Of a stretch of 64,000 nucleotides of DNA, positions 16,945 to 25,141 are shown piece by piece. The stretch's first letter is position 1; every line of letters begins with the position of its first letter. Source of the stretch: Marinobacterium sp. LSUCC0821. Its GTDB lineage: Bacteria > Pseudomonadota > Gammaproteobacteria > Pseudomonadales > Balneatricaceae. A program made the position numbers and the translations under genes. The stretch spans positions 1,077,501 through 1,141,500 of the forward strand of contig NZ_CP051666.1 of NCBI RefSeq assembly GCF_012848475.1. Reading direction: 5' to 3'. The notes beneath the pieces were generated by a model that was given only the letters and a program-made list of their open reading frames with translations, searched no databases and was not told where the DNA came from.

Positions 16945-18429
16945 TTAAGCCTGTAGAGTCTGGAACTCTTTTTCCCAAACCTTAGTTTGTTTCTTAGATG
17001 GTCCACCCACGATATCCAGCGCATGACGCAAACGTGCACGGCTCATATCAGGTCCTAGAATCGACATCGAATCCACAACGGATACAGACTGTGATGTACC
17101 TGCAATCGCCACAAATAGCGGGAACAGGAAATCACGAATCTTAATATCCATCGCGTCACTCAAACCTTTGAGGCTATTAAAGAGTGAATCACGGTCCCAG
17201 GCGCGCTGTTGATCCAGATGCCATACTGCAAACTGCAGAATACGACGCACCGACTCTTCGTCGAGTGATTTGTGTGCAAAGCTCTCCAGCGAAATTGGCA
17301 TCATTCCTGATAAGAAGAAGCTTGCTAAAGGTGCGACATCCGAGAACTTCTCAACACGCGGCTGAATCAGCGGAATAATCTGCATAAGGTACTCAGGGTT
17401 GAGTGCCCACTTCTGGAACTCAGCTGCAAAAGCGGCAGGATCTAGCTCTTCACGAATCCATAGACCGTTCAACCAGCTCAGCTTCTCCTGATCGAAAACG
17501 GGACCACCAAGCGATACACGCTGAATATCGAAATTATCGAACATCTGCTGACGCGTGAACTTTTCAGACTCATCTGGCATAGACCAACCCATACGACCGA
17601 GGTAGTTCAATAGTGCTTCAGGTAGGTAGCCCATACGCTTGTAGTACAAGATTGAGGTAGGGTTCTTACGCTTAGAGAGCTTCGATTTATCTGGGTTACG
17701 TAGCAGCGGCATATGACACAGCTTAGGCATATCCCAGCCAAAGTACTGGTATAGCAACTTATGCTTAGGCGCTGAGTTGATCCACTCTTCACCTCGGATA
17801 ACGTGCGTAATCTCCATCAGGTGATCATCAACAACGTTCGCTAGGTGGTAAGTTGGCATACCATCAGACTTAAGAAGAATCTGTGCGTCGACTAGCGCCC
17901 AATCTAGTTCAATCGTGCCACGCAGCATATCGTCGATTTCACAGATACCTTCGACAGGCACCTTCATACGAACAACGAATGGCGCACCTGCAGCCTGACG
18001 TTTTTCAACTTCATCAGCAGGTAGTGCCAAGTCACACTCTTTAAGCGCACGGTTAATACCCTGCTCTTTTAGAGAGGCACGCAGCTCATCAAGCTCTTCA
18101 CCGGTACGGTAACAGATGAACGCAGTACCCTCTTCAACAAGACGCATCGCAAAGTCTTTATAGGCATCTTTACGCTCAGACTGACGGTAAGGACCGTGCG
18201 GACCACCCACGTCTGGACCTTCGTCCCACTCCAAACCTAACCAACGCATAGAGTCTAGGATCGCCTGCTCCGACTCAGGTGTAGAACGCGTCTGATCGGT
18301 ATCCTCGATACGCAGAATGAACTGACCGCCATGCTGGCGAGCAAAAGCAAGGTTAAACAATGCGATGTAGGCAGTACCTACGTGTGGATCGCCTGTTGGA
18401 GATGGAGCAACACGTGTACGAACAGTCAT
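16945..18429 (-). CDS. gltX: glutamyl-tRNA synthetase
   Basis: GltX charges tRNA-Glu with glutamate in the cytoplasm. The 494-residue class I synthetase begins [16 protein letters not shown] (HIGH-type motif, PHVGT) and contains KSKLSKRKN (KMSKS-type motif). [11 protein letters not shown] binds glutamate and ATP in the family. The region corresponding to the zinc site of the E. coli enzyme ([28 protein letters not shown]) lacks the full Cys set, so this is a zinc-free form. The anticodon-binding domain is complete. Confidence 0.97.
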   Translation of the reverse strand: MTVRTRVAPSPTGDPHVGTAYIALFNLAFARQHGGQFILRIEDTDQTRSTPESEQAILDSMRWLGLEWDEGPDVGGPHGPYRQSERKDAYKDFAMRLVEEGTAFICYRTGEELDELRASLKEQGINRALKECDLALPADEVEKRQAAGAPFVVRMKVPVEGICEIDDMLRGTIELDWALVDAQILLKSDGMPTYHLANVVDDHLMEITHVIRGEEWINSAPKHKLLYQYFGWDMPKLCHMPLLRNPDKSKLSKRKNPTSILYYKRMGYLPEALLNYLGRMGWSMPDESEKFTRQQMFDNFDIQRVSLGGPVFDQEKLSWLNGLWIREELDPAAFAAEFQKWALNPEYLMQIIPLIQPRVEKFSDVAPLASFFLSGMMPISLESFAHKSLDEESVRRILQFAVWHLDQQRAWDRDSLFNSLKGLSDAMDIKIRDFLFPLFVAIAGTSQSVSVVDSMSILGPDMSRARLRHALDIVGGPSKKQTKVWEKEFQTLQA

Positions 18430-18509
18430 AAACTTAATAGATCCGAAAATTAATAATGGCGTGAATTATAAAGAAGTGTTGTCAGATCTTAAACCGACAA
18501 ATCGATTGT

Positions 18510-18642
18510 AGGTACAGAGTTTATCGCGCCTACGTTAGACCTCTCCAACGGTGCGAACTTAACCTGTTGGAGCCTTATCGAAGATGAGGCGATTAGACTT
18601 AAATTAGAGCTTCGCGGCCTATTCTAGACCGCTCCAACGGTG
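18510..18642. repeat. hairpins and a direct repeat between gltX and a small gene
   Basis: The 237-base gap at 18430-18666 holds GTAGG/CCTAC (18510-18535), a CTCCAACGGT/ACCTGTTGGAG hairpin (18543-18572) and a direct repeat. In the repeat, CCTA...TAGACC-N-CTCCAACGGTG occurs at about 18526-18553 and again at 18614-18642, about 89 bases apart. Otherwise I see only the gltX promoter region. Confidence 0.55.
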
Positions 18643-18666
18643 ATCAGACCGCCGCCACTTTACGAA

Positions 18667-18975
18667 TTAGTGCTTTTCGCTCTCTTGAGCTTCCTCTTCA
18701 GATGCAGCTTGCTGAGCTTGCAGCGATTTCATACCTAGCTCTGCAGCCTGAGCGAACTGACTGACTACCATTCCGCGCAATGCATCAATCTGATTCAGTG
18801 CATATTCAAGATTAGGGAACACAGCTGGCAATGGGCGAACTTGCTCATCTTCACCAACAAACACCGTATTAATGACTACACCTGCAGGTGTAAGCTCAAC
18901 GTTAAACGCACTGCGCCCACGGATCTGCTGTTGGTTTTCATCAGCAGTTACTTCAGTCTTGTTATCTTCAGCCAT
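18667..18975 (-). CDS. hypothetical protein
   Basis: A 102-residue soluble protein without a recognised domain. After a hydrophilic start, residues 23-50 look like beta strands (SAFNVELTPAGVVINTVFVGED), followed by a helix (residues 57-90) and an acidic Glu-rich tail ending in SEKH. It has no signal peptide. It is the last gene of the minus-strand run that follows ialB. Confidence 0.6.
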   Translation of the reverse strand: MAEDNKTEVTADENQQQIRGRSAFNVELTPAGVVINTVFVGEDEQVRPLPAVFPNLEYALNQIDALRGMVVSQFAQAAELGMKSLQAQQAASEEEAQESEKH

Positions 18976-19029
18976 ATTGTTCTCGATATAAGTTTTAATC
19001 AGTGGGGAGTTTCAGGGTAAAACAAAAGA

Positions 19030-19407
19030 CTATTTGCGTTCAATGTCTGGCGCAACATCTTTGTCGGTATGTCGACGCCCTTGATTACCAGCATCATTGA
19101 ACACGTCAATCTTAGAATCCAATGACTGCCTACGATCTATGTCTTGTCTTCTGTCATCAAGCCGCTGACGCCGCTCAACACCTTTATACTCAGAAAATTC
19201 ATGCTTTACCCACCAATACTTTGCTTGGACTACATTGTCATATATAGGGCTAAGTACCTTACCTTCTAAACTCTCCCAATAATATTGAGGTTCGCCTGAA
19301 CGAAGATCTTTAACCAAGTGGAGTCGTCGGTTGCTTTTCCAAACCACAACCAAGAGCACCAACACTATACCTAAAGCTAGAGAAACTAATGTAAATTCAA
19401 TCATCAC
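19030..19407 (-). CDS. hypothetical single-pass membrane protein
   Basis: A 125-residue protein with one N-terminal transmembrane helix (about residues 4-24), then a strongly charged cytoplasmic part with RRQRLDDRRQDIDRRQSLD-like Arg/Asp repeats and an unstructured tail. No family recognised. It starts 31 bases after the IalB-family gene ends. Confidence 0.6.
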   Translation of the reverse strand: MMIEFTLVSLALGIVLVLLVVVWKSNRRLHLVKDLRSGEPQYYWESLEGKVLSPIYDNVVQAKYWWVKHEFSEYKGVERRQRLDDRRQDIDRRQSLDSKIDVFNDAGNQGRRHTDKDVAPDIERK

Positions 19408-19438
19408 AATTACCTCTAACCTAAGTATAGACGTTGAA

Positions 19439-19933
19439 TCACTTTAGACCATCATAAGCAGCACTAAAGCCCTGTAGGGAGAAACCTAAGCTGTTTTGTT
19501 GCTGGCTAATTGGGGTAAATGCTAGCGTACCGACACTGGCTTTCTTAAAGTTATCCAGCAACTCCTGGTCGTTCTCAGCAAGCACAAAGCATGCAACATT
19601 ATTACAGAAGCGCACATCTCGCTTGAGCGTTGGGCCTCCCTCAAAAGATAGCGACACCCCTTTAGAGAGATCAACCATCAATGGAACTGCCAGCTCAAAG
19701 ACAGTCACCTCTGCATTGGGACGGTACCAATTTAACACCGCTACAGTTTGGCGCTGTTGATTTCCAAGCGTCTGAGTAGCACGACACTGTGAAGCGTCGG
19801 CTCTTTCAACACAGATCGACTCCCAATCCTTGAAGCGTTGACTGGTTGTCTTCTCATCCGGACCTTCAGCAAATGCATTTAAAAATGTCACTGCTACAAA
19901 GAAAGACAAAAGTGAAGAGAGTATTAAACGCAT
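19439..19933 (-). CDS. IalB-family periplasmic protein
   Basis: IalB (invasion-associated locus B) proteins are exported proteins of unclear biochemical role. The protein has a signal peptide (MRLILSSLLSFFVAVTFLNAFA), then the family pattern FKDWESICVE, ASQCRATQTLGNQQRQ and RFCNNVACFVLAEND with four Cys likely forming two disulfides. ATG 19933 is preferred to a start eight codons upstream because GAGG precedes it and the signal peptide begins there. A terminator separates it from the solute-binding protein gene upstream. Confidence 0.8.
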   Translation of the reverse strand: MRLILSSLLSFFVAVTFLNAFAEGPDEKTTSQRFKDWESICVERADASQCRATQTLGNQQRQTVAVLNWYRPNAEVTVFELAVPLMVDLSKGVSLSFEGGPTLKRDVRFCNNVACFVLAENDQELLDNFKKASVGTLAFTPISQQQNSLGFSLQGFSAAYDGLK

Positions 19934-19949
19934 CTTAAACCTCACACAT

Positions 19950-19988
19950 AAAACCAAAACAGCGCCCTCTATAGGTAAAGAGCGCTGT
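19950..19988 (-). terminator. rho-independent terminator after the solute-binding protein gene
   Basis: On the minus strand ACAGCGCTCT pairs with AGAG(G)GCGCTGT around an 8-base loop and is followed at once by TTTTGGTTTT. It marks the end of the long secretion-gene transcript. Confidence 0.8.
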
Positions 19989-20000
19989 AAGAAACACTAA

Positions 20001-20873
20001 TTAGTATGCAGTGTCGTTTGGATTAGCGTAAAGTTCTTTGTTTAGAGCATCAATCTTAACTTGTGCACTTCGGCCGTATGGAGGAATTGCACTACCAAAC
20101 CACTTACTAAATAGCTGCTCCATCTCGCCACTAGTTTGCAAATCGGCAATCGTACGATCTGCAATGGCTTTAAATTCCGCATCACCCTTAGGCAGCATAC
20201 ACGCATAACCTGAAGGGTTAGAACCCACTAGGTTAACCTGATAGCTAGTTGAGTCGTTTAGACGCAGCATTTCACGCATAACAAGACCTACGTTACTGAA
20301 GAAACCATCAGCATCGCCTTTATCGACAGCATCAATTGCACGAGGGTTGTTCGGAAGCTTTACAAGCTCAGCATTCAGTGGTTGGGCGTTGGCAACGTTT
20401 CGAGAATCTTCAACAACAGCAAGGCGCTTGCCTGCTGCACTCGCTGCATCAACTATGCCACTATCCTGTTTAGATGCAATTGCATCGCTTGAGATGAAGA
20501 AGGTATTGGAGAAATTTACAAACTGCTCACGGCTTTTTTGATGTGAGGTAGACGTACACTCGAGATCAATAACATTTGCAGAAACCAATGCTATACGAGT
20601 AGAGACTGTCATAGGGTTCCAACGAATTTCAAGCTTATCCAAGCCCAGTTCAATTCGAACCTGTTCAGCTATGCGTTGGCTTAGCTCTGCACCAAATCCC
20701 TGAACACCGTTATTATCTAAGTAGCTGAACGGCATACCCGTCTCGTAGTAGCCCAAAATAATCGTTTTGTGCTCTTTGATACGTTCCAGTCGGCTAGTCT
20801 CAGTATCGGCTGCGTATACAGCTGATGAACCTGCGATGCTTAAACCAAGAAGTAGTGAACTTAGCTTTTTCAT
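20001..20873 (-). CDS. periplasmic amino-acid-type solute-binding protein without permease genes
   Basis: A family 3 extracellular solute-binding protein resembling glutamate/aspartate binders (GltI-like): signal peptide (residues 1-21), then ILGYYETGMPFSYLDNNGVQGFGAELSQRIAEQV, DLECTSTSHQKSREQFVNFSNTFF and SYACMLPKGDAEFKA-like blocks. Such proteins normally deliver amino acids to an ABC importer, but no permease or ATPase gene is adjacent. Instead it follows the M50-HlyD gene and precedes a terminator. It may serve a remote transporter or act as a sensor. GGAG lies before the ATG. Confidence 0.88.
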   Translation of the reverse strand: MKKLSSLLLGLSIAGSSAVYAADTETSRLERIKEHKTIILGYYETGMPFSYLDNNGVQGFGAELSQRIAEQVRIELGLDKLEIRWNPMTVSTRIALVSANVIDLECTSTSHQKSREQFVNFSNTFFISSDAIASKQDSGIVDAASAAGKRLAVVEDSRNVANAQPLNAELVKLPNNPRAIDAVDKGDADGFFSNVGLVMREMLRLNDSTSYQVNLVGSNPSGYACMLPKGDAEFKAIADRTIADLQTSGEMEQLFSKWFGSAIPPYGRSAQVKIDALNKELYANPNDTAY

Positions 20874-20894
20874 GTTTATCTCCAGTTAGTAACT

Positions 20895-23021
20895 TTAAAA
20901 ACTGATTTCTCTTACGATTACTGAGGCAACTGCGTTGAACAACCTTTCAATCAGTGAACGACTCTGTGTATTAATGACTGCAGAGCCAACACCAACTGTA
21001 TTTTGTTCAGGCAGCTGTTCCAACTTAATTTTTACTCCATAGAGGGTTGATGCAGGCGTCAGACCTTCCTGATCAGCCTCCACTAATACCTCACCACCAA
21101 AGGCTGCACTTAGGGCAACACTTGGAAGATTTGTTGTGCGCTGGTGATTAATGCTGATCACTTTACCTTCTAGTGAGTCAGTTGGGTTGTTAGCTGAATA
21201 AAAAATAACAGCATTACCCTCTTCAATCAGCGCAATCTCATCCTGTTGGACAAAGGCTTCTACTATTGTTTGGTTAGAATCAATTAACGTTGCTAGCGGC
21301 GATTGATCATTAACAAACACACCCTTAGCAAGCATGGGATCAAGGTCAGTCACCCTACCAGCCATCGAAGCTACAACTGTAAGCTTGTCTATCTGTGCTA
21401 GAGCTTGTTTCTCTTGAGCATCGATCTTTTTCCACTGTTCCAAAAGACCGGCGCGCTCGCTCTCACCACCCCTAATGCCGATTAAACTCGTCAGTTGTTC
21501 TTCAATGGAAACTTTTTGTGATCTTGAAAGAGCGACAGACCAACTCAAACTAGAATCTTCAATCTCAAACAGTACATCACCCTGTTCATAATAGTGCCCC
21601 TCAAAGGGGATACTTCGCAACACACCTGAACCAGATGCGTACACCGAGCTAGCATTCTCTGCTTCTAAAAGGGCTGGTGCAGTAGTTGTGCTTTTCCATG
21701 GAATAACCATTAACGCGATGAGCCCAGCGAGAAGTGAAATCAATAACAGTTTTCGATTCAATTTTGTTCCGGCCCAACCCTCTTTCCATACACCAAACTC
21801 TTTAAATACAGGGCGCAAAACAAACCACCATATCTCGACAATACCTAAGAAGATCCCAAGTGCTTTAAAAAAGAAGTAGTAGACCGCTACTGCAATTCCA
21901 ATGAATACAATGACGCGATAGAACCAAGTCGCTATTGCAAAACCTATGTAGAAGCGACGGCGACGAGAAGAGGTAACCTCAGGGTATTCGATATCCCAAC
22001 CCAACAAAATACGGCGTAAGCAAGTTTTTGCGGCATCCCCTGCGCGTTGGTGCAAGTTTGGAATATTTAGGGAATCAGAAAGGATGTAGTAACCATCAAA
22101 ACGTAAGAATGGACTCACATTGATCAGTAACGAAATTACCCAGGCTGTCGTAGCCAAAAAAAACAGACCATTACGCAGTGGTCCATCGGGTGTTAAATTC
22201 CATGCAAGCAGAGCAAAGACAGCGATAGACAACTCTGTCGCAACACCTGCTGACGCAATGCCCAAGCGATGTTTAGAGCGTTTTAAACGCCAGGTTTCGC
22301 CTGTATCGGTATAAAGCATGGGCCACATAACAACAAAGGCAACCCCCATATGAGAAACACGGGTCCCAAAATGGGTAGCAGTGTATGCATGGCCTAATTC
22401 ATGCAAGCTTTTTGTGATAATTAACGCGACCATATAACCTGCAATACCCTCAAGGGTCAGAGTATCAACAAAGGTCGCAGCAAAAAGATCGAATTGCTGC
22501 ACAGTGAAATAGAAAGCAGCAAAGGCAGAAATCATCAATACGATTAATGCAGTTTGACTAAACAGCCCCTTCACATAAGGGTAAGTAGCTGAAAGGAATC
22601 GATCCGGATGAAAAATCGGAACCCTGAAAAAAAGGTAGTTATGTAGTAACTGTTTCCAAATAGGTAATTTGCGTTTTTTAGACTCTTCGATCAAAGCCGA
22701 AGTCGCCTCGTAACCCCGCTGCACGACAAGTTTTGACTTAGTTAAAAACTCTAAAAGCCCCTCTAGCTCTTCTGATGAAGCATTAAGAGGTGTTTCTTTG
22801 TTTGTCTTTTCAAGAATTGACTCTTTTTTACCTAAGCGCCATCGTGAAAGGAGTTCAAACTCCAACCAACCGATCTGATAAAACTGATTAGTAATGGGGT
22901 CCTGAATAGTCCAACAGGGTGAACCATCGTCATGGGGTGCAGCAGTGTGCAAGCGCAAATCTTCACGCAAAGCAGGTACCGCGCCAATAAAAGCTTCTTG
23001 AGGAATCATAGACCCAACCAC
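20895..23021 (-). CDS. M50 site-2-protease fused to HlyD-type adaptor
   Basis: A 708-residue fusion. Residues about 33-105 look like a PqqD-type winged-helix module. A multi-pass membrane M50 zinc protease core follows, with HELGH (His207, Glu208, His211) and the third-ligand motif FDGYYILSD (Asp309). After more helices a transmembrane segment near residue 440 leads to a periplasmic HlyD/biotinyl-lipoyl adaptor (about residues 460-690). Such fusions are annotated as peptide zinc metalloproteases. The gene start overlaps the GAF-HlyD gene by 16 bases; GTG 23021 or ATG 23009 may be used. A role in export of the giant protein is inferred from position. Confidence 0.82.
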   Translation of the reverse strand: MVGSMIPQEAFIGAVPALREDLRLHTAAPHDDGSPCWTIQDPITNQFYQIGWLEFELLSRWRLGKKESILEKTNKETPLNASSEELEGLLEFLTKSKLVVQRGYEATSALIEESKKRKLPIWKQLLHNYLFFRVPIFHPDRFLSATYPYVKGLFSQTALIVLMISAFAAFYFTVQQFDLFAATFVDTLTLEGIAGYMVALIITKSLHELGHAYTATHFGTRVSHMGVAFVVMWPMLYTDTGETWRLKRSKHRLGIASAGVATELSIAVFALLAWNLTPDGPLRNGLFFLATTAWVISLLINVSPFLRFDGYYILSDSLNIPNLHQRAGDAAKTCLRRILLGWDIEYPEVTSSRRRRFYIGFAIATWFYRVIVFIGIAVAVYYFFFKALGIFLGIVEIWWFVLRPVFKEFGVWKEGWAGTKLNRKLLLISLLAGLIALMVIPWKSTTTAPALLEAENASSVYASGSGVLRSIPFEGHYYEQGDVLFEIEDSSLSWSVALSRSQKVSIEEQLTSLIGIRGGESERAGLLEQWKKIDAQEKQALAQIDKLTVVASMAGRVTDLDPMLAKGVFVNDQSPLATLIDSNQTIVEAFVQQDEIALIEEGNAVIFYSANNPTDSLEGKVISINHQRTTNLPSVALSAAFGGEVLVEADQEGLTPASTLYGVKIKLEQLPEQNTVGVGSAVINTQSRSLIERLFNAVASVIVREISF

Positions 23022-24331
23022 TGTCTAAGCCCCCCTATTGGTCGACGGAACATCCAGTAAGCTAAAGATCGCTCCTCACCATACACTTTGGCGACGCCAC
23101 GTAAGCCGATTCGTGGTGATTGATTCTCTTGTAACTCACCACGCAAGTAGTAGGCTGCAATGCCATTTGGTGACTGGCTAACTCGATAACTTGTTTTAGA
23201 TAGTGTTGCGGCAATTGGATTGAGAGGATCAATCTGCAGGAATATGCGCACATCCGCACCCTGCTCAAGGTTAATCGCATCATTTGCAGGCAACCAAAGC
23301 GCAACGCCTAACCGAGTTTCATCAGCCAGTTCTGCTACTCGCTCACCTGTTACAACCGGTTTACCTAACCAATCGTTTTTATCGCTATAGATAAATAGAC
23401 CATCACGGTTCGCTTTTGCAACCATGCGATCCGACAAATCTTTTAACGAAGCGAGTGTTAACTCTTGTTCACGCAGTTTACCGCGTAAAGAGGCCAACTC
23501 AGCTTTACTCTGTGAGTCGTTAAAAGATTGCTGCTGGGCACGATGTAGGTCAGCCTTTGCTATCTCAATCGTCTGCTTGGCAACTGCAATTTCGTTTTGT
23601 AGCTCTCGCTGATCCAGCTCAAACAGTGGTACGCCTACTTTCACAGGGTTGTTTGGTTCTACAAAAAACCGCTCTATGACACCAGCAGCAGGTGAACTCA
23701 CCACTTCAGAGTTTAAAGAGATGATTTCTGCTTCAGCCATAGCAGTAAGTCGAACGGGTATAAAACCTGACGCGATAAGCGCTGCTAAACAGACCCAGAG
23801 AATAGGCTTAGTCGATGTTAGGCGTGCAAAAAGGGAAGGTTTTTTACGATTGACCTGCGCCGCTATACAGTGCTGCCACTGTTCAGCTAAAAGATTGATA
23901 AGTTGCTGGTCTGTTTCACTCCATGCTTTTTCACGAACTAAAAAGACCACACCAATGCACTTTTTGGCCTCTAAAACAGGGACAACATAAGCAAACGCAG
24001 GCCACCACTCACCCCAACCATCAGCCAAGTCATTTGGAAGATCTTGCTGAGTGAAAGGCTGCGGGGACACTATCGAACCATTCTTGAGAAGGTATTTTTG
24101 AACACGATCTAGCCATAGCGTGAAAGGGGTCGCTTCTTTGGTCGGCGTTAACCCTGTTACAGAAGAGATTTTTAATCGACCAGTCTTCGTTGGAAGGTAA
24201 ACCGAGGCCTGACGGAACTTTAAAACTTGCCAAGTATCATTAACTATAATGAAGCCGAGCTCTTGTAAATTTTCAGCTTTAATTAAACGTTGATTCAACG
24301 TTAAAAGGGCTGATAGTACAGACTCGGCCAC
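23006..24331 (-). CDS. HlyD-type adaptor with N-terminal GAF-like sensor domain
   Basis: A 441-residue membrane-fusion protein. Residues 1 to about 150 look like a cytoplasmic GAF-type domain (LIKAENLQELGFIIVNDTWQVLKFRQASVYL... CIGVVFLVREKAWSETDQQLINLLAEQ). A single transmembrane helix follows (about 175-195), then a periplasmic HlyD adaptor with a lipoyl half-motif, coiled coil and beta domain. The start is GTG with AAGGG upstream. It lies 12 bases after the previous adaptor gene. A sensing domain on an export adaptor is unusual and suggests export gated by a cytoplasmic signal, which is inference. Confidence 0.8.
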   Translation of the reverse strand: MAESVLSALLTLNQRLIKAENLQELGFIIVNDTWQVLKFRQASVYLPTKTGRLKISSVTGLTPTKEATPFTLWLDRVQKYLLKNGSIVSPQPFTQQDLPNDLADGWGEWWPAFAYVVPVLEAKKCIGVVFLVREKAWSETDQQLINLLAEQWQHCIAAQVNRKKPSLFARLTSTKPILWVCLAALIASGFIPVRLTAMAEAEIISLNSEVVSSPAAGVIERFFVEPNNPVKVGVPLFELDQRELQNEIAVAKQTIEIAKADLHRAQQQSFNDSQSKAELASLRGKLREQELTLASLKDLSDRMVAKANRDGLFIYSDKNDWLGKPVVTGERVAELADETRLGVALWLPANDAINLEQGADVRIFLQIDPLNPIAATLSKTSYRVSQSPNGIAAYYLRGELQENQSPRIGLRGVAKVYGEERSLAYWMFRRPIGGLRQWLGL

Positions 24332-24343
24332 AGAAAATAACCC

Positions 24344-25141
24344 TTAGCGAGAGAACTGAGCATTACCGCTCATTCCAGGAAGTAAGTTGCTTGGCGCTTT
24401 AGTAATTTCAGCTTCAACCTTAATAGTATGACTGACACTATCTACGGTAGAGTTGATTGCAGAAAGTTTTGCAGCGTAAGATTGACCCGTCTCAGAAATA
24501 GACAGGATCACCTCATCCTTCAGCTTAACCTCTTTTAACCAACTCGCCGGGATGTTCATAACGGCTTTTAGCCCATTGGTGCTGATGATATCAACCAGAG
24601 GTTCGCCCTGCGCAACTCCCTGATGAGGATTCACTCGAACGTTGGCAATCTTTCCAGAGAAAGGCGCACGAACATCACACTGGTCTGCCAAAGCTTCAAA
24701 GTAATCTAACTGAGCCTTAGTACGACTAGCTTCTGTCGCTGCTAGCGTCACTTCGATCTCACCCGCTTGTGACAGCCCTTGAAGCTTCAGCTTATTTTCA
24801 TAAGCCACTTGGGCAGCAGCAAACTCAGCTTCACCCATACCCACCTGAGCATCACGGTCAGCACAGACAAATGAGATCAATAGATCACCCTTCTTAAACG
24901 ACGAACCAAGTGAAACATTATGTTTAGCCACACGACCAAACATAGGGCTTGCAAGCGTGGTCTCAATAGGTGCGATCAACAAAGCAGGCACCTGGTTATC
25001 AGACGTTGGAGCAGCAAGCTGCTGCTCAATTTGACTGATAATCCTGGGTTTCTCTGATTCAGCTGCTGCTAGATCCCCACTTGTGGCAACTAGCGCTAGA
25101 GCAAGAGTAAGCAGAGCTTTATTAGCCATACTCAATCTCAT
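24344..25141 (-). CDS. HlyD/RND-type periplasmic adaptor
   Basis: A 265-residue periplasmic adaptor with a signal peptide (cleaved near AAA-ES), a short lipoyl/barrel-sandwich domain (ETTLASPMFGRVAKHNVSLGSSFKKGDLL... VRAPFSGKIANVRVNPHQGVAQGEPL), a hairpin and a beta-barrel domain. Adaptors of this type bridge an inner-membrane pump and a TolC channel. It overlaps the TolC-type gene by four bases (ATGA), so the two are coupled. Confidence 0.87.
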   Translation of the reverse strand: MRLSMANKALLTLALALVATSGDLAAAESEKPRIISQIEQQLAAPTSDNQVPALLIAPIETTLASPMFGRVAKHNVSLGSSFKKGDLLISFVCADRDAQVGMGEAEFAAAQVAYENKLKLQGLSQAGEIEVTLAATEASRTKAQLDYFEALADQCDVRAPFSGKIANVRVNPHQGVAQGEPLVDIISTNGLKAVMNIPASWLKEVKLKDEVILSISETGQSYAAKLSAINSTVDSVSHTIKVEAEITKAPSNLLPGMSGNAQFSR

